From a virus, in IMG/VR virus record IMGVR_UViG_3300042914_004449, positions 1 to 20,150 of that record: a DNA stretch of 20,150 nt. One strand, written 5' to 3'. Shown one piece after another: positions 1 through 7,716 of this stretch (its first letter is position 1; the number at the start of each line of letters is the position of its first letter). The position numbers were made by a program, and so were the translations under genes. The notes below the pieces were generated by a model, which worked only from the letters and a program-made list of their open reading frames with translations, had not been told where the DNA came from and made no database searches.

Positions 1-192
1 AATAAAGAATCTTTAAAGAGGGTGTATGAACACTACTTCGAAATTTTCTTTGAACATTTACCTACTAAATTACTTACTGAAGAGCTAATATTCAAAATTA
101 TAAACGAAAGATACCCTGATTTAATGCACGTTATTCAGGTTGAACATCCAAGTACTTATAAAATAACCTGCCAAGATTTTTTAATTAAATGA
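1..192 (+). CDS. C-terminal end of an unrecognised protein (partial)
   Basis: The reading frame is open from the first base and stops at TGA 190-192, giving the last 63 residues of a protein whose start lies outside the window. The fragment is rich in charged and aromatic residues and shows no motif I recognise. Its stop overlaps the start of the fucosyltransferase-like gene in an ATGA arrangement (ATG at 189), so the two are probably translated from one message. By position it may belong to the glycan-modification operon that follows, but that is inference only. Confidence 0.7.
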   Translation, partial: NKESLKRVYEHYFEIFFEHLPTKLLTEELIFKIINERYPDLMHVIQVEHPSTYKITCQDFLIK

Positions 193-962
193 TAGTTTAT
201 ACAGATTTTAATAAGGCAAGGTTTGGTAACCAACTTTTTTTTGTATCCGCAACAATTGGTACTGCTTTAAAAAACAACACTGATTATGGGTTTTCAAGTC
301 AAATGGGACATAGTGGAATAAACTACCAAAGTATATTCGAAAAACAATTACCAATAACAACAACAATTCCACAAACAAAGCATTATCAGAATGGTTTTGG
401 TTATGAGGAAATTATTACTCAAGATGCTGAACTGATAGGTTATTTCCAATCCGAAAGGTTTTTTGAAAATTGTAAAACTGTTATCAGAGAACAATTTGAA
501 TTAAAAAAAGAGATTGTTGATTTTGTTTTATCGAAATACCCAAATATAACCAATTCATTATCAATACACATCAGAAGGGGAGATTATGTTGGACAACCAA
601 ACCATCACCCTGTAGTTCCTGTTTCATATTATGAGAAAATTTTAAACGAAATTTCTCAGGACTATGATTCTATTTTTGTCTTTAGTGATGATATCAATTG
701 GGTAAAAGAAAACTTTAAAGGTGATAAATTTATATTCCCCCAATTCGAGTCCAATGACGATTTGAATTCTTTCGTCCTTATGACGTTAGCAAAAGATAAT
801 GTTATAGGTAACTCTACATACAGTTGGTGGGCGGCTTGGTTAAATAAAAATGAAAATAAAAAAGTGTATTCACCACACTATAAACAATGGTTCGGTACTT
901 CATATTCTAATTTGGATACGAAAGACTTAATACCTGTAAACTGGATTCAAACTGAATATTAA
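189..962 (+). CDS. GT11-type alpha-1,2-fucosyltransferase-like glycosyltransferase
   Basis: The 257-residue protein carries the hallmarks of glycosyltransferase family 11, which transfers fucose from GDP-fucose to a galactose-containing acceptor. Seen here: an N-terminal RFGNQLFF (residues 11-18) like the family's GNQ(L/M)FQ motif; HIRRGDY (127-133), the GDP-fucose-binding signature; FVFSDD (163-168); and NSTYSWW (208-214), close to the family's NSTFSWW. It is slightly shorter than usual bacterial members (about 280-300 residues). There is no signal peptide or membrane segment, so it should act in the host cytoplasm. It begins inside the preceding stop codon (ATGA) and its own stop TAA shares one base with the next ATG, so it is translationally coupled on both sides. 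The acceptor is unknown: host surface glycan, virion protein, or other. Confidence 0.88.
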   Translation: MIVYTDFNKARFGNQLFFVSATIGTALKNNTDYGFSSQMGHSGINYQSIFEKQLPITTTIPQTKHYQNGFGYEEIITQDAELIGYFQSERFFENCKTVIREQFELKKEIVDFVLSKYPNITNSLSIHIRRGDYVGQPNHHPVVPVSYYEKILNEISQDYDSIFVFSDDINWVKENFKGDKFIFPQFESNDDLNSFVLMTLAKDNVIGNSTYSWWAAWLNKNENKKVYSPHYKQWFGTSYSNLDTKDLIPVNWIQTEY

Positions 963-1600
963 TGAATCACAAAATTGTATCTTTTTATCACAAATATTTG
1001 AACCCCGAGATTAAAGAACTTCAGAAAAAAGTATTTGAAAAACTCGGTGTTGAACTCATCCAATATGAGTTTGAAGGAACTCATGGTTCCGCAATAAAAA
1101 CATTTTTAGATAACTCTGAATGGGATTTGGTTACCTTATTTGATGTCGATTGTATCCCAACAGATAAACAGGTTTTCGATACAATATTAGAAGTAGTAGA
1201 TGATAATACCATCTACGGGAATGCTCAAGTATCAAATGCCTATCCGTACGCAGCTCCAAGCTTCGTATCGTTTACAAGAAATCTATATGATAATTCACCC
1301 CACCAAAATTTCGAGGGTATGTATTATCCCAACGAACATGGTGTACATGTAGAGGCTGACTGTGGTGAAGTTTTCGTAAAAGAAAATTTAAGAATTGGAA
1401 AAAAACAAATCTTAAGTTACCCGATTGATGTGGTAGATAAAAAATGGATTTATAATGGAAACGATTCATATCAACCATTTGAATATGGTAATGGAACTAC
1501 GTTTGATAATAAAACTTTCCATTGTTTTCAAATTAGACTACCCGAAGCACAATCTATTTTTATTAATTATGTAAAAGAATTTTTAGATGAAAAAAACTAA
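962..1600 (+). CDS. Predicted GT-A-fold glycosyltransferase, small
   Basis: The 212-residue product begins with a beta-alpha pattern (KIVSFYHKYLNPEIKELQKK) and carries FDVDCIP at residues 60-66. The D61-V-D63 element after a hydrophobic strand resembles the metal- and nucleotide-sugar-binding DXD motif of GT-A glycosyltransferases. A later stretch around residues 125-140 contains a HGVHVEADCGEVF segment that could form the acceptor side. I cannot name a family. Its start overlaps the preceding stop by one base, and the next gene starts 14 bases before its stop, so it sits inside a tight glycosyltransferase operon, which supports the call. It is short for a complete GT2 enzyme. Confidence 0.6.
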   Translation: MNHKIVSFYHKYLNPEIKELQKKVFEKLGVELIQYEFEGTHGSAIKTFLDNSEWDLVTLFDVDCIPTDKQVFDTILEVVDDNTIYGNAQVSNAYPYAAPSFVSFTRNLYDNSPHQNFEGMYYPNEHGVHVEADCGEVFVKENLRIGKKQILSYPIDVVDKKWIYNGNDSYQPFEYGNGTTFDNKTFHCFQIRLPEAQSIFINYVKEFLDEKN

Positions 1601-2471
1601 ATTTATAACTTGTATCTATACCGATTTATACGGGTCTGAATTGGGAGGAAGACCTGGTCGATATAATCATTACAGATGGAGCTTGTTGTCTCTTTTAAAG
1701 ATGACTGACGCTGACTTTATTTGTTATACCTCCGAAAAAGAATTGGGGTCATTAGAAGATTTCTTCTATACCCAAAATAATGTTTCAAGAGACCAATTAA
1801 AGTTCTCAGTCTACGACATTTGGAACAGTAAGTACAAAGATTTAATCAATTCACGAAAAGACGTGGAGTTCATCAAGAAAGGAGACAGATGTATTGAGAT
1901 TCAATATTCTAAATTTGCTTGGTGGTTCAATGAAGACGGTTCCTATGAAAATTACTATTGGATTGACGCAGGTCTATCACACTGCGGATTAATACCTGTT
2001 AAGTACTTAGACCAAAGTAACTACATGAGAGGGTTCTATGAAAGTCCTTTGTTCAACAATTCTTTCTTGGAAAATCTTATTCATTTCACAGGAGATAAGT
2101 TTTTCTTGATTGGAAAAGAAAACAACAGAAACTTTTGGTCACAAACAGTATCACCTAAATGGTATAATAACTATGATAGGTCAATCCACATAATTGGAGG
2201 ATTGTTTGGGGGTAAGAAAGAAAAGTGGGATGAAATTGTTAATCTTTTTGAAACTTATATGAAAAATATTCTAACTGAGGATGAAGGTTTACCTCATGAG
2301 GAATTGATTATGAGTTTGATGCACGTTAACCATAACGAACTTTTCGAAAGAAAACATTTTGATATTTGGTGGTGTCCTGATAACGCACCACAGGGTGTAA
2401 CACCTGAATTGTTTGAACAAAATAAAAGTTTCTATAGAATATTAGAAGAACTAAATAACATTTATGAGTAA
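1587..2471 (+). CDS. HtrL/YibB-family glycosyltransferase-like protein
   Basis: The 294-residue protein resembles the HtrL/YibB (WlaTC) family, found in bacterial surface-polysaccharide loci and some phages. The features I see are the N-terminal strand KFITCIYTDLYG, a central YYWIDAG (residues 123-129) in which D127 occupies the place of a DXD-like aspartate, and IIGGLFGGKKEKW near residue 203. The last third carries EDEGLPHEELIMSLM, like the ExxxxP-HxEE-type acidic motif seen in related enzymes. There is no signal peptide or membrane helix. It overlaps both neighbours (14 and 8 bases). The domain is repeated, diverged, in the N-terminal half of the next protein, so the two may have arisen by duplication. 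Exact sugar and acceptor are unknown. Confidence 0.65.
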   Translation: MKKTKFITCIYTDLYGSELGGRPGRYNHYRWSLLSLLKMTDADFICYTSEKELGSLEDFFYTQNNVSRDQLKFSVYDIWNSKYKDLINSRKDVEFIKKGDRCIEIQYSKFAWWFNEDGSYENYYWIDAGLSHCGLIPVKYLDQSNYMRGFYESPLFNNSFLENLIHFTGDKFFLIGKENNRNFWSQTVSPKWYNNYDRSIHIIGGLFGGKKEKWDEIVNLFETYMKNILTEDEGLPHEELIMSLMHVNHNELFERKHFDIWWCPDNAPQGVTPELFEQNKSFYRILEELNNIYE

Positions 2472-4143
2472 GATTACTTTAGTAACAGGGATATGGGATA
2501 TTGGTAGGTCAAACCTTACCGAAGGTTGGTCAAGGTCGTACCAACACTATTTGGATAAATTTGAAAAACTATTAGAAGTTGACTGTAACATGATAATTTA
2601 TGGGGACAGTGAACTTGAAAAATTTGTATATTCGAAGAGACAAATATCGAACACACAATTCATTCTAAGAGACTTGTCTTGGTTTACGAGCTCTGAGTTT
2701 TTCGACATGATTCAAAAAATTAGAACTAACCCTGATTGGTACAATCAAGTTGGTTGGTTAAAAGAATCAACACAAGCCAGATTGGAAAACTATAATCCAT
2801 TAGTAATGTCCAAGGTGTATCTGTTACACGATGCAAAAATAATGGATAAGTTTAATTCAGAATATATGTTTTGGATAGATGGTGGTCTTACAAATACAGT
2901 CCATCCAGGTTATTTTACCCACGATAAAGTTTTAGATAAATTGGATAAGTACATATCCAAATTTTCATTTGTTTGTTTCCCATATGATGCAAGTGTTGAA
3001 ATACATGGTTTCGAATATAACAAACTAAATGAATTGGCTGGTGCTAAAGTTAATAAAGTTGCAAGAGGCGGGTTCTTTGGAGGTCCTAAACATACTATAT
3101 CAGACATTAATTCAATCTACTACGGTTTAATGAAAACTACCCTCGCAGAAGGGTATATGGGAACTGAAGAATCTATTTTCAGTATAATGTGTTACAAACA
3201 TTCTGACCTAATCAATTATTTTGAAATCGAAGGTAACGGATTATTCGGAAAGTTTTTCGAAGACCTGAAAGAAGATAGACTTCAAGTAAAAAATGAAAAC
3301 ATAGTTAAACCATCGTACAACTTAGATTCAAGTAAAGTTGGTTTATATGTTATAACATTCAATAGCCCAAATCAGTTCAAAACATTGATTGATTCAATGA
3401 TTGCTTATGATAAAGACTATTTGAATAAAACTACCAAATTTCTATTGGATAACTCAACAGATAAAACCACTTACAGTCAATACCAACAAATTTGTGAAGA
3501 ATATGGTTTTGAACATATAGTACCTGAAGAGGGTAACTTAGGTATTTGTGGAGGCAGACAATTTATTGCAGAACACTTCGACAAAACAAATTTAGATTTT
3601 TATTTGTTTTTTGAAGATGATATGTTTTTCTACCCAAATGAAGGTTCGATTTGTAGAAATGGTTTCAATCGTTACGTAGAAAACTTATTTGTTAAGTCTT
3701 TAGAGATAATGCAAAAAGAAAGTTTTGATTTTCTTAAGATGAATTACTCTGAATTCTACGGAGATAATGGAACCCAATGGTCATGGTATAACGTACCTCA
3801 AAGTGTTAGAACAGAATTTTGGCCAGACAAACCAAGACTACCACAAATGGGATTGGACCCAAATGCGCCAAAAACTTTTTATAATAAAATTGTAACCCAC
3901 AGAGGTGTACCATATGCAACAGGAGAAGTTTACTATTGTAACTGGCCTCAAATCGTTTCAAGACCTGGTAATAAGAAGATGTTCTTAGATGTTACGTGGG
4001 CACATCCTTTTGAACAAACGTGGATGAGTCATATGTATCAACTTGTAAAGAAAGGGGAATTACATCCAGGAATTTTATTGATGACTCCAACCGAACACGA
4101 TAGATTTGAACATTACGATAGGGGGCTTCGTAAAGAGTCATAA
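2464..4143 (+). CDS. Two-domain glycosyltransferase: HtrL/YibB-like plus GT-A-like
   Basis: The 559-residue protein has two recognisable parts. Residues 1 to about 285 repeat the HtrL/YibB pattern of the upstream gene: ITLVTGIWDIGR at the start, YMFWIDGG (134-141) and a GGFFGG element near 202-207. From about residue 290 a second unit starts with VGLYVITFNSPNQ, continues to EGNLGICGG and reaches FFEDDMFF with E384-D385-D386; this is the layout of a GT2-like GT-A domain, with GNxGxxxGR and an EDD variant of DXD. A protein with two catalytic units could add two sugars in sequence. It is the last gene of the overlapping cluster, starting 8 bases before the previous stop. No membrane segments are visible. 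Both domains look intact, so it appears to be a true fusion, not two broken genes. Confidence 0.7.
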   Translation: MSKITLVTGIWDIGRSNLTEGWSRSYQHYLDKFEKLLEVDCNMIIYGDSELEKFVYSKRQISNTQFILRDLSWFTSSEFFDMIQKIRTNPDWYNQVGWLKESTQARLENYNPLVMSKVYLLHDAKIMDKFNSEYMFWIDGGLTNTVHPGYFTHDKVLDKLDKYISKFSFVCFPYDASVEIHGFEYNKLNELAGAKVNKVARGGFFGGPKHTISDINSIYYGLMKTTLAEGYMGTEESIFSIMCYKHSDLINYFEIEGNGLFGKFFEDLKEDRLQVKNENIVKPSYNLDSSKVGLYVITFNSPNQFKTLIDSMIAYDKDYLNKTTKFLLDNSTDKTTYSQYQQICEEYGFEHIVPEEGNLGICGGRQFIAEHFDKTNLDFYLFFEDDMFFYPNEGSICRNGFNRYVENLFVKSLEIMQKESFDFLKMNYSEFYGDNGTQWSWYNVPQSVRTEFWPDKPRLPQMGLDPNAPKTFYNKIVTHRGVPYATGEVYYCNWPQIVSRPGNKKMFLDVTWAHPFEQTWMSHMYQLVKKGELHPGILLMTPTEHDRFEHYDRGLRKES

Positions 4144-4148
4144 CAATA

Positions 4149-4155
4149 TATTTAT
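4149..4155 (+). promoter_or_regulatory. TATTTAT promoter-like motif upstream of the 125-residue protein gene
   Basis: TATTTAT lies in the context CAATATATTTATTG directly after the glycosyltransferase operon. It ends four bases before the ATG at 4160. If it works like the T4 late promoter, transcription would begin at or next to the start codon, giving a leaderless message. The motif recurs upstream of six other units in this window. Confidence 0.45.
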
Positions 4156-4159
4156 TGTT

Positions 4160-4537
4160 ATGGAATTTTACATCAAGAAAAACGCCACCCTACCTGTATT
4201 AAAAATGCAAGTAGTAAAAGATGGTAGAGCGGGATATATCCAATTCATGGATGCATTAGAAATTTCGACTATATTTTTTACTATGGTTGAAGTGGAGACA
4301 GGTATACCCAAGATTGTTTCTGCTCCGTGTGAAATTGTTAATTTAATTCTTGACCCAGGAGCCCCTGCGGAATATTACATTTATTTCAAATTTACTTCAA
4401 GAGACACCGATACCGTTGGTAGATATCAGGGACAGTTTCTAATCAAAAATGATGAAGGAAATCTTATTTTACCAATAAGAGAAGAACTCTACATCAATAT
4501 CCAAGACAGTTTTATTTCTGAAACTGCTTGTTGTTAG
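4160..4537 (+). CDS. Small beta-rich protein, probably virion/baseplate associated
   Basis: I chose the ATG at 4160 (125 residues) over an upstream in-frame ATG at 4106, because the latter lies within the end of the glycosyltransferase gene and the promoter-like motif lies between the two. The protein alternates short hydrophobic strands with turns and has no helices of note. The order KNATLPVLKMQVVKDGR, then FFTMVEVETG, then a central VGRYQGQFLI and a closing LYINIQDSF recalls the Ig-like N-terminal domain of baseplate upper (BppU-type) proteins and small phage structural proteins. I do not recognise a specific family. The gene is a single-gene unit, with its own promoter-like motif and a terminator overlapping its stop codon, and it ends in Cys-Cys. 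Confidence 0.75.
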   Translation: MEFYIKKNATLPVLKMQVVKDGRAGYIQFMDALEISTIFFTMVEVETGIPKIVSAPCEIVNLILDPGAPAEYYIYFKFTSRDTDTVGRYQGQFLIKNDEGNLILPIREELYINIQDSFISETACC

Positions 4538-4561
4538 TTTGACGAACTCTAACTTTTTTTT
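4533..4561 (+). terminator. Rho-independent terminator overlapping the stop of the 125-residue protein gene
   Basis: GTTAG (4533-4537, containing the TAG stop) pairs with CTAAC (4549-4553), with further A-T pairing possible inside, and is followed by eight T residues (4554-4561). The stem is short and the strength uncertain. The T-tract runs directly into the TATATTTATA motif of the polymerase unit. Confidence 0.6.
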
Positions 4562-4562
4562 A

Positions 4563-4569
4563 TATTTAT
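4563..4569 (+). promoter_or_regulatory. TATTTAT promoter-like motif upstream of DNA polymerase
   Basis: TATTTAT in the context TATATTTATAG (4561-4571) directly follows a T-tract and lies 62 bases before the polymerase ATG. It is the same motif found before the virion genes, so it may not be restricted to late transcription. Confidence 0.45.
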
Positions 4570-4570
4570 A

Positions 4571-4624
4571 GATGAATGAGAAGGTAAACTTCACGATAGT
4601 GTGAAAGCCAATAAACCACTCGTC
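4571..4624 (+). promoter_or_regulatory. Foldable leader of the DNA polymerase mRNA (possible translational operator)
   Basis: The untranslated leader can form a closed structure. GATGAATG (4571-4578) pairs with CACTCGTC (4617-4624), with one G-U pair and one A-C mismatch, and encloses a perfect inner hairpin TTCAC (4590-4594)/GTGAA (4601-4605) with a six-base loop. Only seven bases separate the structure from the start codon. In T4, polymerase gp43 represses its own translation by binding a hairpin near its start. By analogy, this could be an operator, but no sequence match to the T4 operator is claimed. Confidence 0.35.
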
Positions 4625-4631
4625 TAAAAAT

Positions 4632-7340
4632 ATGTACACTCACGAAGAAATTGAGTCGTTCCTAACGGGAAACGACCCCGAAGAATTTATAGTAGCAATC
4701 GAGTTCGATTACGTTTCAAACTCCATCTACAAAATCAAAGAAATCCCTGGTAAGGGAAAAGAAATCCGCAAAGACACATTTATTCCGTTTGCTTGGGTCG
4801 GTGACCTGAGAGGTCTGAACTTTTATAATGATTCCAAAATGGCTCAGAAAGAAGCCATGAACAAATATGGGATTGTTATCGAAAAGTTGGAGACTATGGA
4901 TAATGAACGCCTTAAAAATGGTTTGACTTATATGGTTAAATCTCTAAAAGGTTATCGTGAACTTATTCAATTTTTTAGAGACGGTGGTTGTGACCCATGG
5001 GGTGAAAAGACAAAAGATAAAGTTTTGATTCTACCTCCTGTAGAACAGTATTTGGTTTCCAAAGAAAAAAGATTATTCAAAGGTTTTACTGACTATGACC
5101 AAGTTACCCGTCTTGTGTTTGACTTGGAAACTGATGCCCTTGACCCAAAGGACGGTCGTATCTTTATGATTGGAATCAAAACCAATAAAGGATACCACAA
5201 GGTTATTGAGTGTTTTGATGAGTCACAAGAAAAAGGTGCTATACTTGAGTTCTTAAATGTGATTGACCAATTAAAACCATCAATTATTGGTGGTTACAAC
5301 TCAGCGAACTTCGATTGGCATTGGATATTCGAAAGAGCCCAAAGACATGGAATCGATATGAGAAAGGCGGTCAAATCCATGCACCCCCAACATTCTTACA
5401 CAAGAAAAGATAGTATGTTGAAACTTGCAAACGAGGTTGAGGAATTTTTACAAACTTCGATTTGGGGGTATAACGTGATTGATATTATTCACGCGGTTCG
5501 TAGGGCTCAGGCTATTAACTCAAACATTAAATCTGCGGGTCTTAAGTATATTACAAAGTTTATCAATAAGGAGGCACCTGACCGTGTGTATATAGAACAC
5601 ACAGATATTGGTAAGTTATATAGAGAGAAAGAAGAGTATTGGTTAAATACTCAAAACGGAAAGTATAAAAAAGCTTCTGAGTATCAGGATTTAGATATTA
5701 AGTTTCCTGGTGTCTACATTAAAACAACGGGAGATAACTTGGTTGAAAGATATCTTGATGATGACTTGGAAGAAACCTTGGCGGTTGATAAAGAGTTCAA
5801 TCAAGGTTCGTTCCTTCTTGCAGCAATGATTCCAACTACATATGAGAGAGTATCCACAATGGGTACCGCAACTCTATGGAAGATGCTTATGCTTGCTTGG
5901 TCTTACAAACACAACTTGGCAATCCCCGCAAAACAATCGAAGACAGACTTCGTAGGAGGTCTTTCTCGACTACTTAAGGTGGGTTATAGTAAGAACGTAC
6001 TGAAGCTCGACTTCTCGTCTCTATACCCTTCTATTCAACTTGTACACGATGTTTTCCCTGATTGTGATGTGACGGGTGCGATGAAAGGAATGCTTAAGTA
6101 TTTCCGTGATACTCGTATCAAATACAAACAACTTGCGGAGGAATTTGAGAAGACAGACCCACAGAAATCTGCATCATATTCAAACAAACAATTACCGATT
6201 AAGATTTTTATCAACTCGATGTTCGGAGCCTTGTCTGCACCTCAGGTATTTGCTTGGGGGGACATGTATATGGGAGAACAAATCACTTGTACGGGTCGTC
6301 AGTATCTTCGTCAAATGATTAAATTCTTTATGTCTCGTGGTTACACTCCTCTTGTGATGGATACGGACGGTGTAAACTTCTCGAGTCCTGATGATACAGA
6401 TACTCACGAATATGTTGGACGTGGTCTAAATTGGAAAGTTAAACTAGGTAAAGTGTATCGTGGTCCTGATGCGGACGTTGCAGAATACAATGATATTTTT
6501 ATGAGAGGTGAGATGGCACTCGATACCGACGGTGTTTGGCCTTCATGTATTAACCTTGCCAGAAAAAATTACGCGGTTATGGATGCCAAAGGAAAGATAA
6601 AATTGACTGGCAATTCCATCAAATCAAAAAAGTTACCTTTATATATTGAAGAGTTTTTAGATAAAGGAGTTAACTTACTCTTGAATGGTAAGGGAAAAGA
6701 ATTCATTGAATATTATTATGAATATATTCAAAAGATATTTGACCAAAAAATTGCTCTTTCCAAAATTGCACAGAGAGCAAAGGTAAAATTAACTATGGAT
6801 GATTACGTCAAAAGACTTTCACAAAAGACTAAGGCGGGTAATCAAATGTCTAGAATGGCTCACATGGAATTAGCTCTTCAAGCTAAAATAAACGTAAACC
6901 TCGGTGATGTTATCATGTATGTTAATAATGGGCTTAAAGCATCTCATGGTGATGTTCAGAAAAAAGGTGATGGTGTTCAGATAAATTGTTATATGCTTGA
7001 CGCTAACATATTAGAAAACGACCCTAACATGACTGGCGAGTACAATGTGCCAAGAGCTGTAGTAACGTTCAATAAAAGAATTGAACCTCTACTTGTATGT
7101 TTCAAACAAGAAGTAAGAGATGGTCTTTTAGTTAATGACCCAGCGGATAGAGGTATCTTCACAACAGAACAATGTGAACTTATAAACGGTATGCCATTTG
7201 AACAAGGGGACCAAGACAGACTACAAGAGGACGTTCTACAAATTACCGATGCTGAATTAGAATATTGGAAAAAGAGAGGTGTTGATTCAAACTATATCTA
7301 TAACTTAGCCGAAGAAGGTTGGGAAAAACAAATGAATTAA
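4632..7340 (+). CDS. 43: DNA polymerase, family B, with 3'-5' exonuclease (T4 gp43-like)
   Basis: The replicative polymerase has 902 residues (T4 gp43 has 898). The proofreading exonuclease is intact: Exo I FDLETDAL with D164 and E166, Exo II YNSANFDWHW with D228, and Exo III YLDDD with Y374 and D378. The polymerase motifs follow: A LKLDFSSLYPSIQ (D460), B KIFINSMFG (K524, N528), C VMDTDGV (D577, D579) and the KxY motif KNY (K645-Y647). The A-to-B spacing is about 64 residues, far shorter than the roughly 150 of T4/RB69, so the fingers lack the long T4-type extension; A-to-C is about 117 instead of about 210. The start follows an A-rich stretch with no Shine-Dalgarno. The gene stands alone between terminators and has a structured leader, suggesting separate control. 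Confidence 0.97.
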   Translation: MYTHEEIESFLTGNDPEEFIVAIEFDYVSNSIYKIKEIPGKGKEIRKDTFIPFAWVGDLRGLNFYNDSKMAQKEAMNKYGIVIEKLETMDNERLKNGLTYMVKSLKGYRELIQFFRDGGCDPWGEKTKDKVLILPPVEQYLVSKEKRLFKGFTDYDQVTRLVFDLETDALDPKDGRIFMIGIKTNKGYHKVIECFDESQEKGAILEFLNVIDQLKPSIIGGYNSANFDWHWIFERAQRHGIDMRKAVKSMHPQHSYTRKDSMLKLANEVEEFLQTSIWGYNVIDIIHAVRRAQAINSNIKSAGLKYITKFINKEAPDRVYIEHTDIGKLYREKEEYWLNTQNGKYKKASEYQDLDIKFPGVYIKTTGDNLVERYLDDDLEETLAVDKEFNQGSFLLAAMIPTTYERVSTMGTATLWKMLMLAWSYKHNLAIPAKQSKTDFVGGLSRLLKVGYSKNVLKLDFSSLYPSIQLVHDVFPDCDVTGAMKGMLKYFRDTRIKYKQLAEEFEKTDPQKSASYSNKQLPIKIFINSMFGALSAPQVFAWGDMYMGEQITCTGRQYLRQMIKFFMSRGYTPLVMDTDGVNFSSPDDTDTHEYVGRGLNWKVKLGKVYRGPDADVAEYNDIFMRGEMALDTDGVWPSCINLARKNYAVMDAKGKIKLTGNSIKSKKLPLYIEEFLDKGVNLLLNGKGKEFIEYYYEYIQKIFDQKIALSKIAQRAKVKLTMDDYVKRLSQKTKAGNQMSRMAHMELALQAKINVNLGDVIMYVNNGLKASHGDVQKKGDGVQINCYMLDANILENDPNMTGEYNVPRAVVTFNKRIEPLLVCFKQEVRDGLLVNDPADRGIFTTEQCELINGMPFEQGDQDRLQEDVLQITDAELEYWKKRGVDSNYIYNLAEEGWEKQMN

Positions 7341-7342
7341 AT

Positions 7343-7381
7343 AAAAAAGGAATATGTTTTTTTTACATATTCCTTTTTTTT
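7343..7381. terminator. Strong bidirectional terminator between convergent genes
   Basis: AAAAAAGGAATATGT (7343-7357) pairs perfectly with ACATATTCCTTTTTT (7365-7379) around a seven-T loop. There is a T-run on each side in the sense of each strand, so it can end both the polymerase transcript and the converging minus-strand transcript. It reaches into the stop codon of the minus-strand gene (7380-7382). Confidence 0.92.
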
Positions 7382-7715
7382 ATGATTGTTTTAATCCATC
7401 CGAGGAAAGAATATACCAGTTACCACTCACATATTGAAATTCAACACAAGCAAACTTGTCTAGCACAAGTTCATCCCACTCTTCATCTATTCTACCAAAG
7501 TCAGGTCTTACTGTTACTTTTGTTAAGGCTTTTATTACAACATGGTCAGTGGTTTTAGAATCCAATACTATAAATGACTCTAAAATTCCTTTTACAATAA
7601 TACAAAACTCTCCATTTGTACGATAATCTAATTCAGATACTACAGATAGTTCTGATGTTTGAATTACTTGTCCACCTATAATCTTTCTTGATGGTATTGA
7701 TTTAATTATTGCCAT
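7380..7715 (-). CDS. Small beta-rich hypothetical protein, likely virion associated
   Basis: The 111-residue protein consists of alternating short strands. Its second half (LDSKTTDHVVIKALTKVTVR, then PDFGRIDEEWDELVLDKFACVEF and GNWYILSSDG) follows a pattern common in phage fibre-like and collar proteins, in which a beta-sandwich is closed by a GNWYIL-type strand. I do not recognise a named family. It is separated by a single base from the upstream gp13-like neck gene and shares its transcript, so a structural role near the neck or tail is a reasonable guess. The start codon follows TTTAAT, without a Shine-Dalgarno. Its stop lies in the bidirectional terminator. Confidence 0.7.
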   Translation of the reverse strand: MAIIKSIPSRKIIGGQVIQTSELSVVSELDYRTNGEFCIIVKGILESFIVLDSKTTDHVVIKALTKVTVRPDFGRIDEEWDELVLDKFACVEFQYVSGNWYILSSDGLKQS

Positions 7716-7716
7716 A

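Noticed and set aside
4106-4160. Upstream in-frame start for the 125-residue protein
   Set aside because: It lies within the end of the two-domain glycosyltransferase gene and upstream of the promoter-like motif at 4149. The product from 4160 already has a complete first strand.
4571-4624. A known riboswitch class before the polymerase gene
   Set aside because: I compared it from memory with preQ1, glutamine and SAM-type cores and saw no conserved core. It is kept only as an unclassified structured leader.
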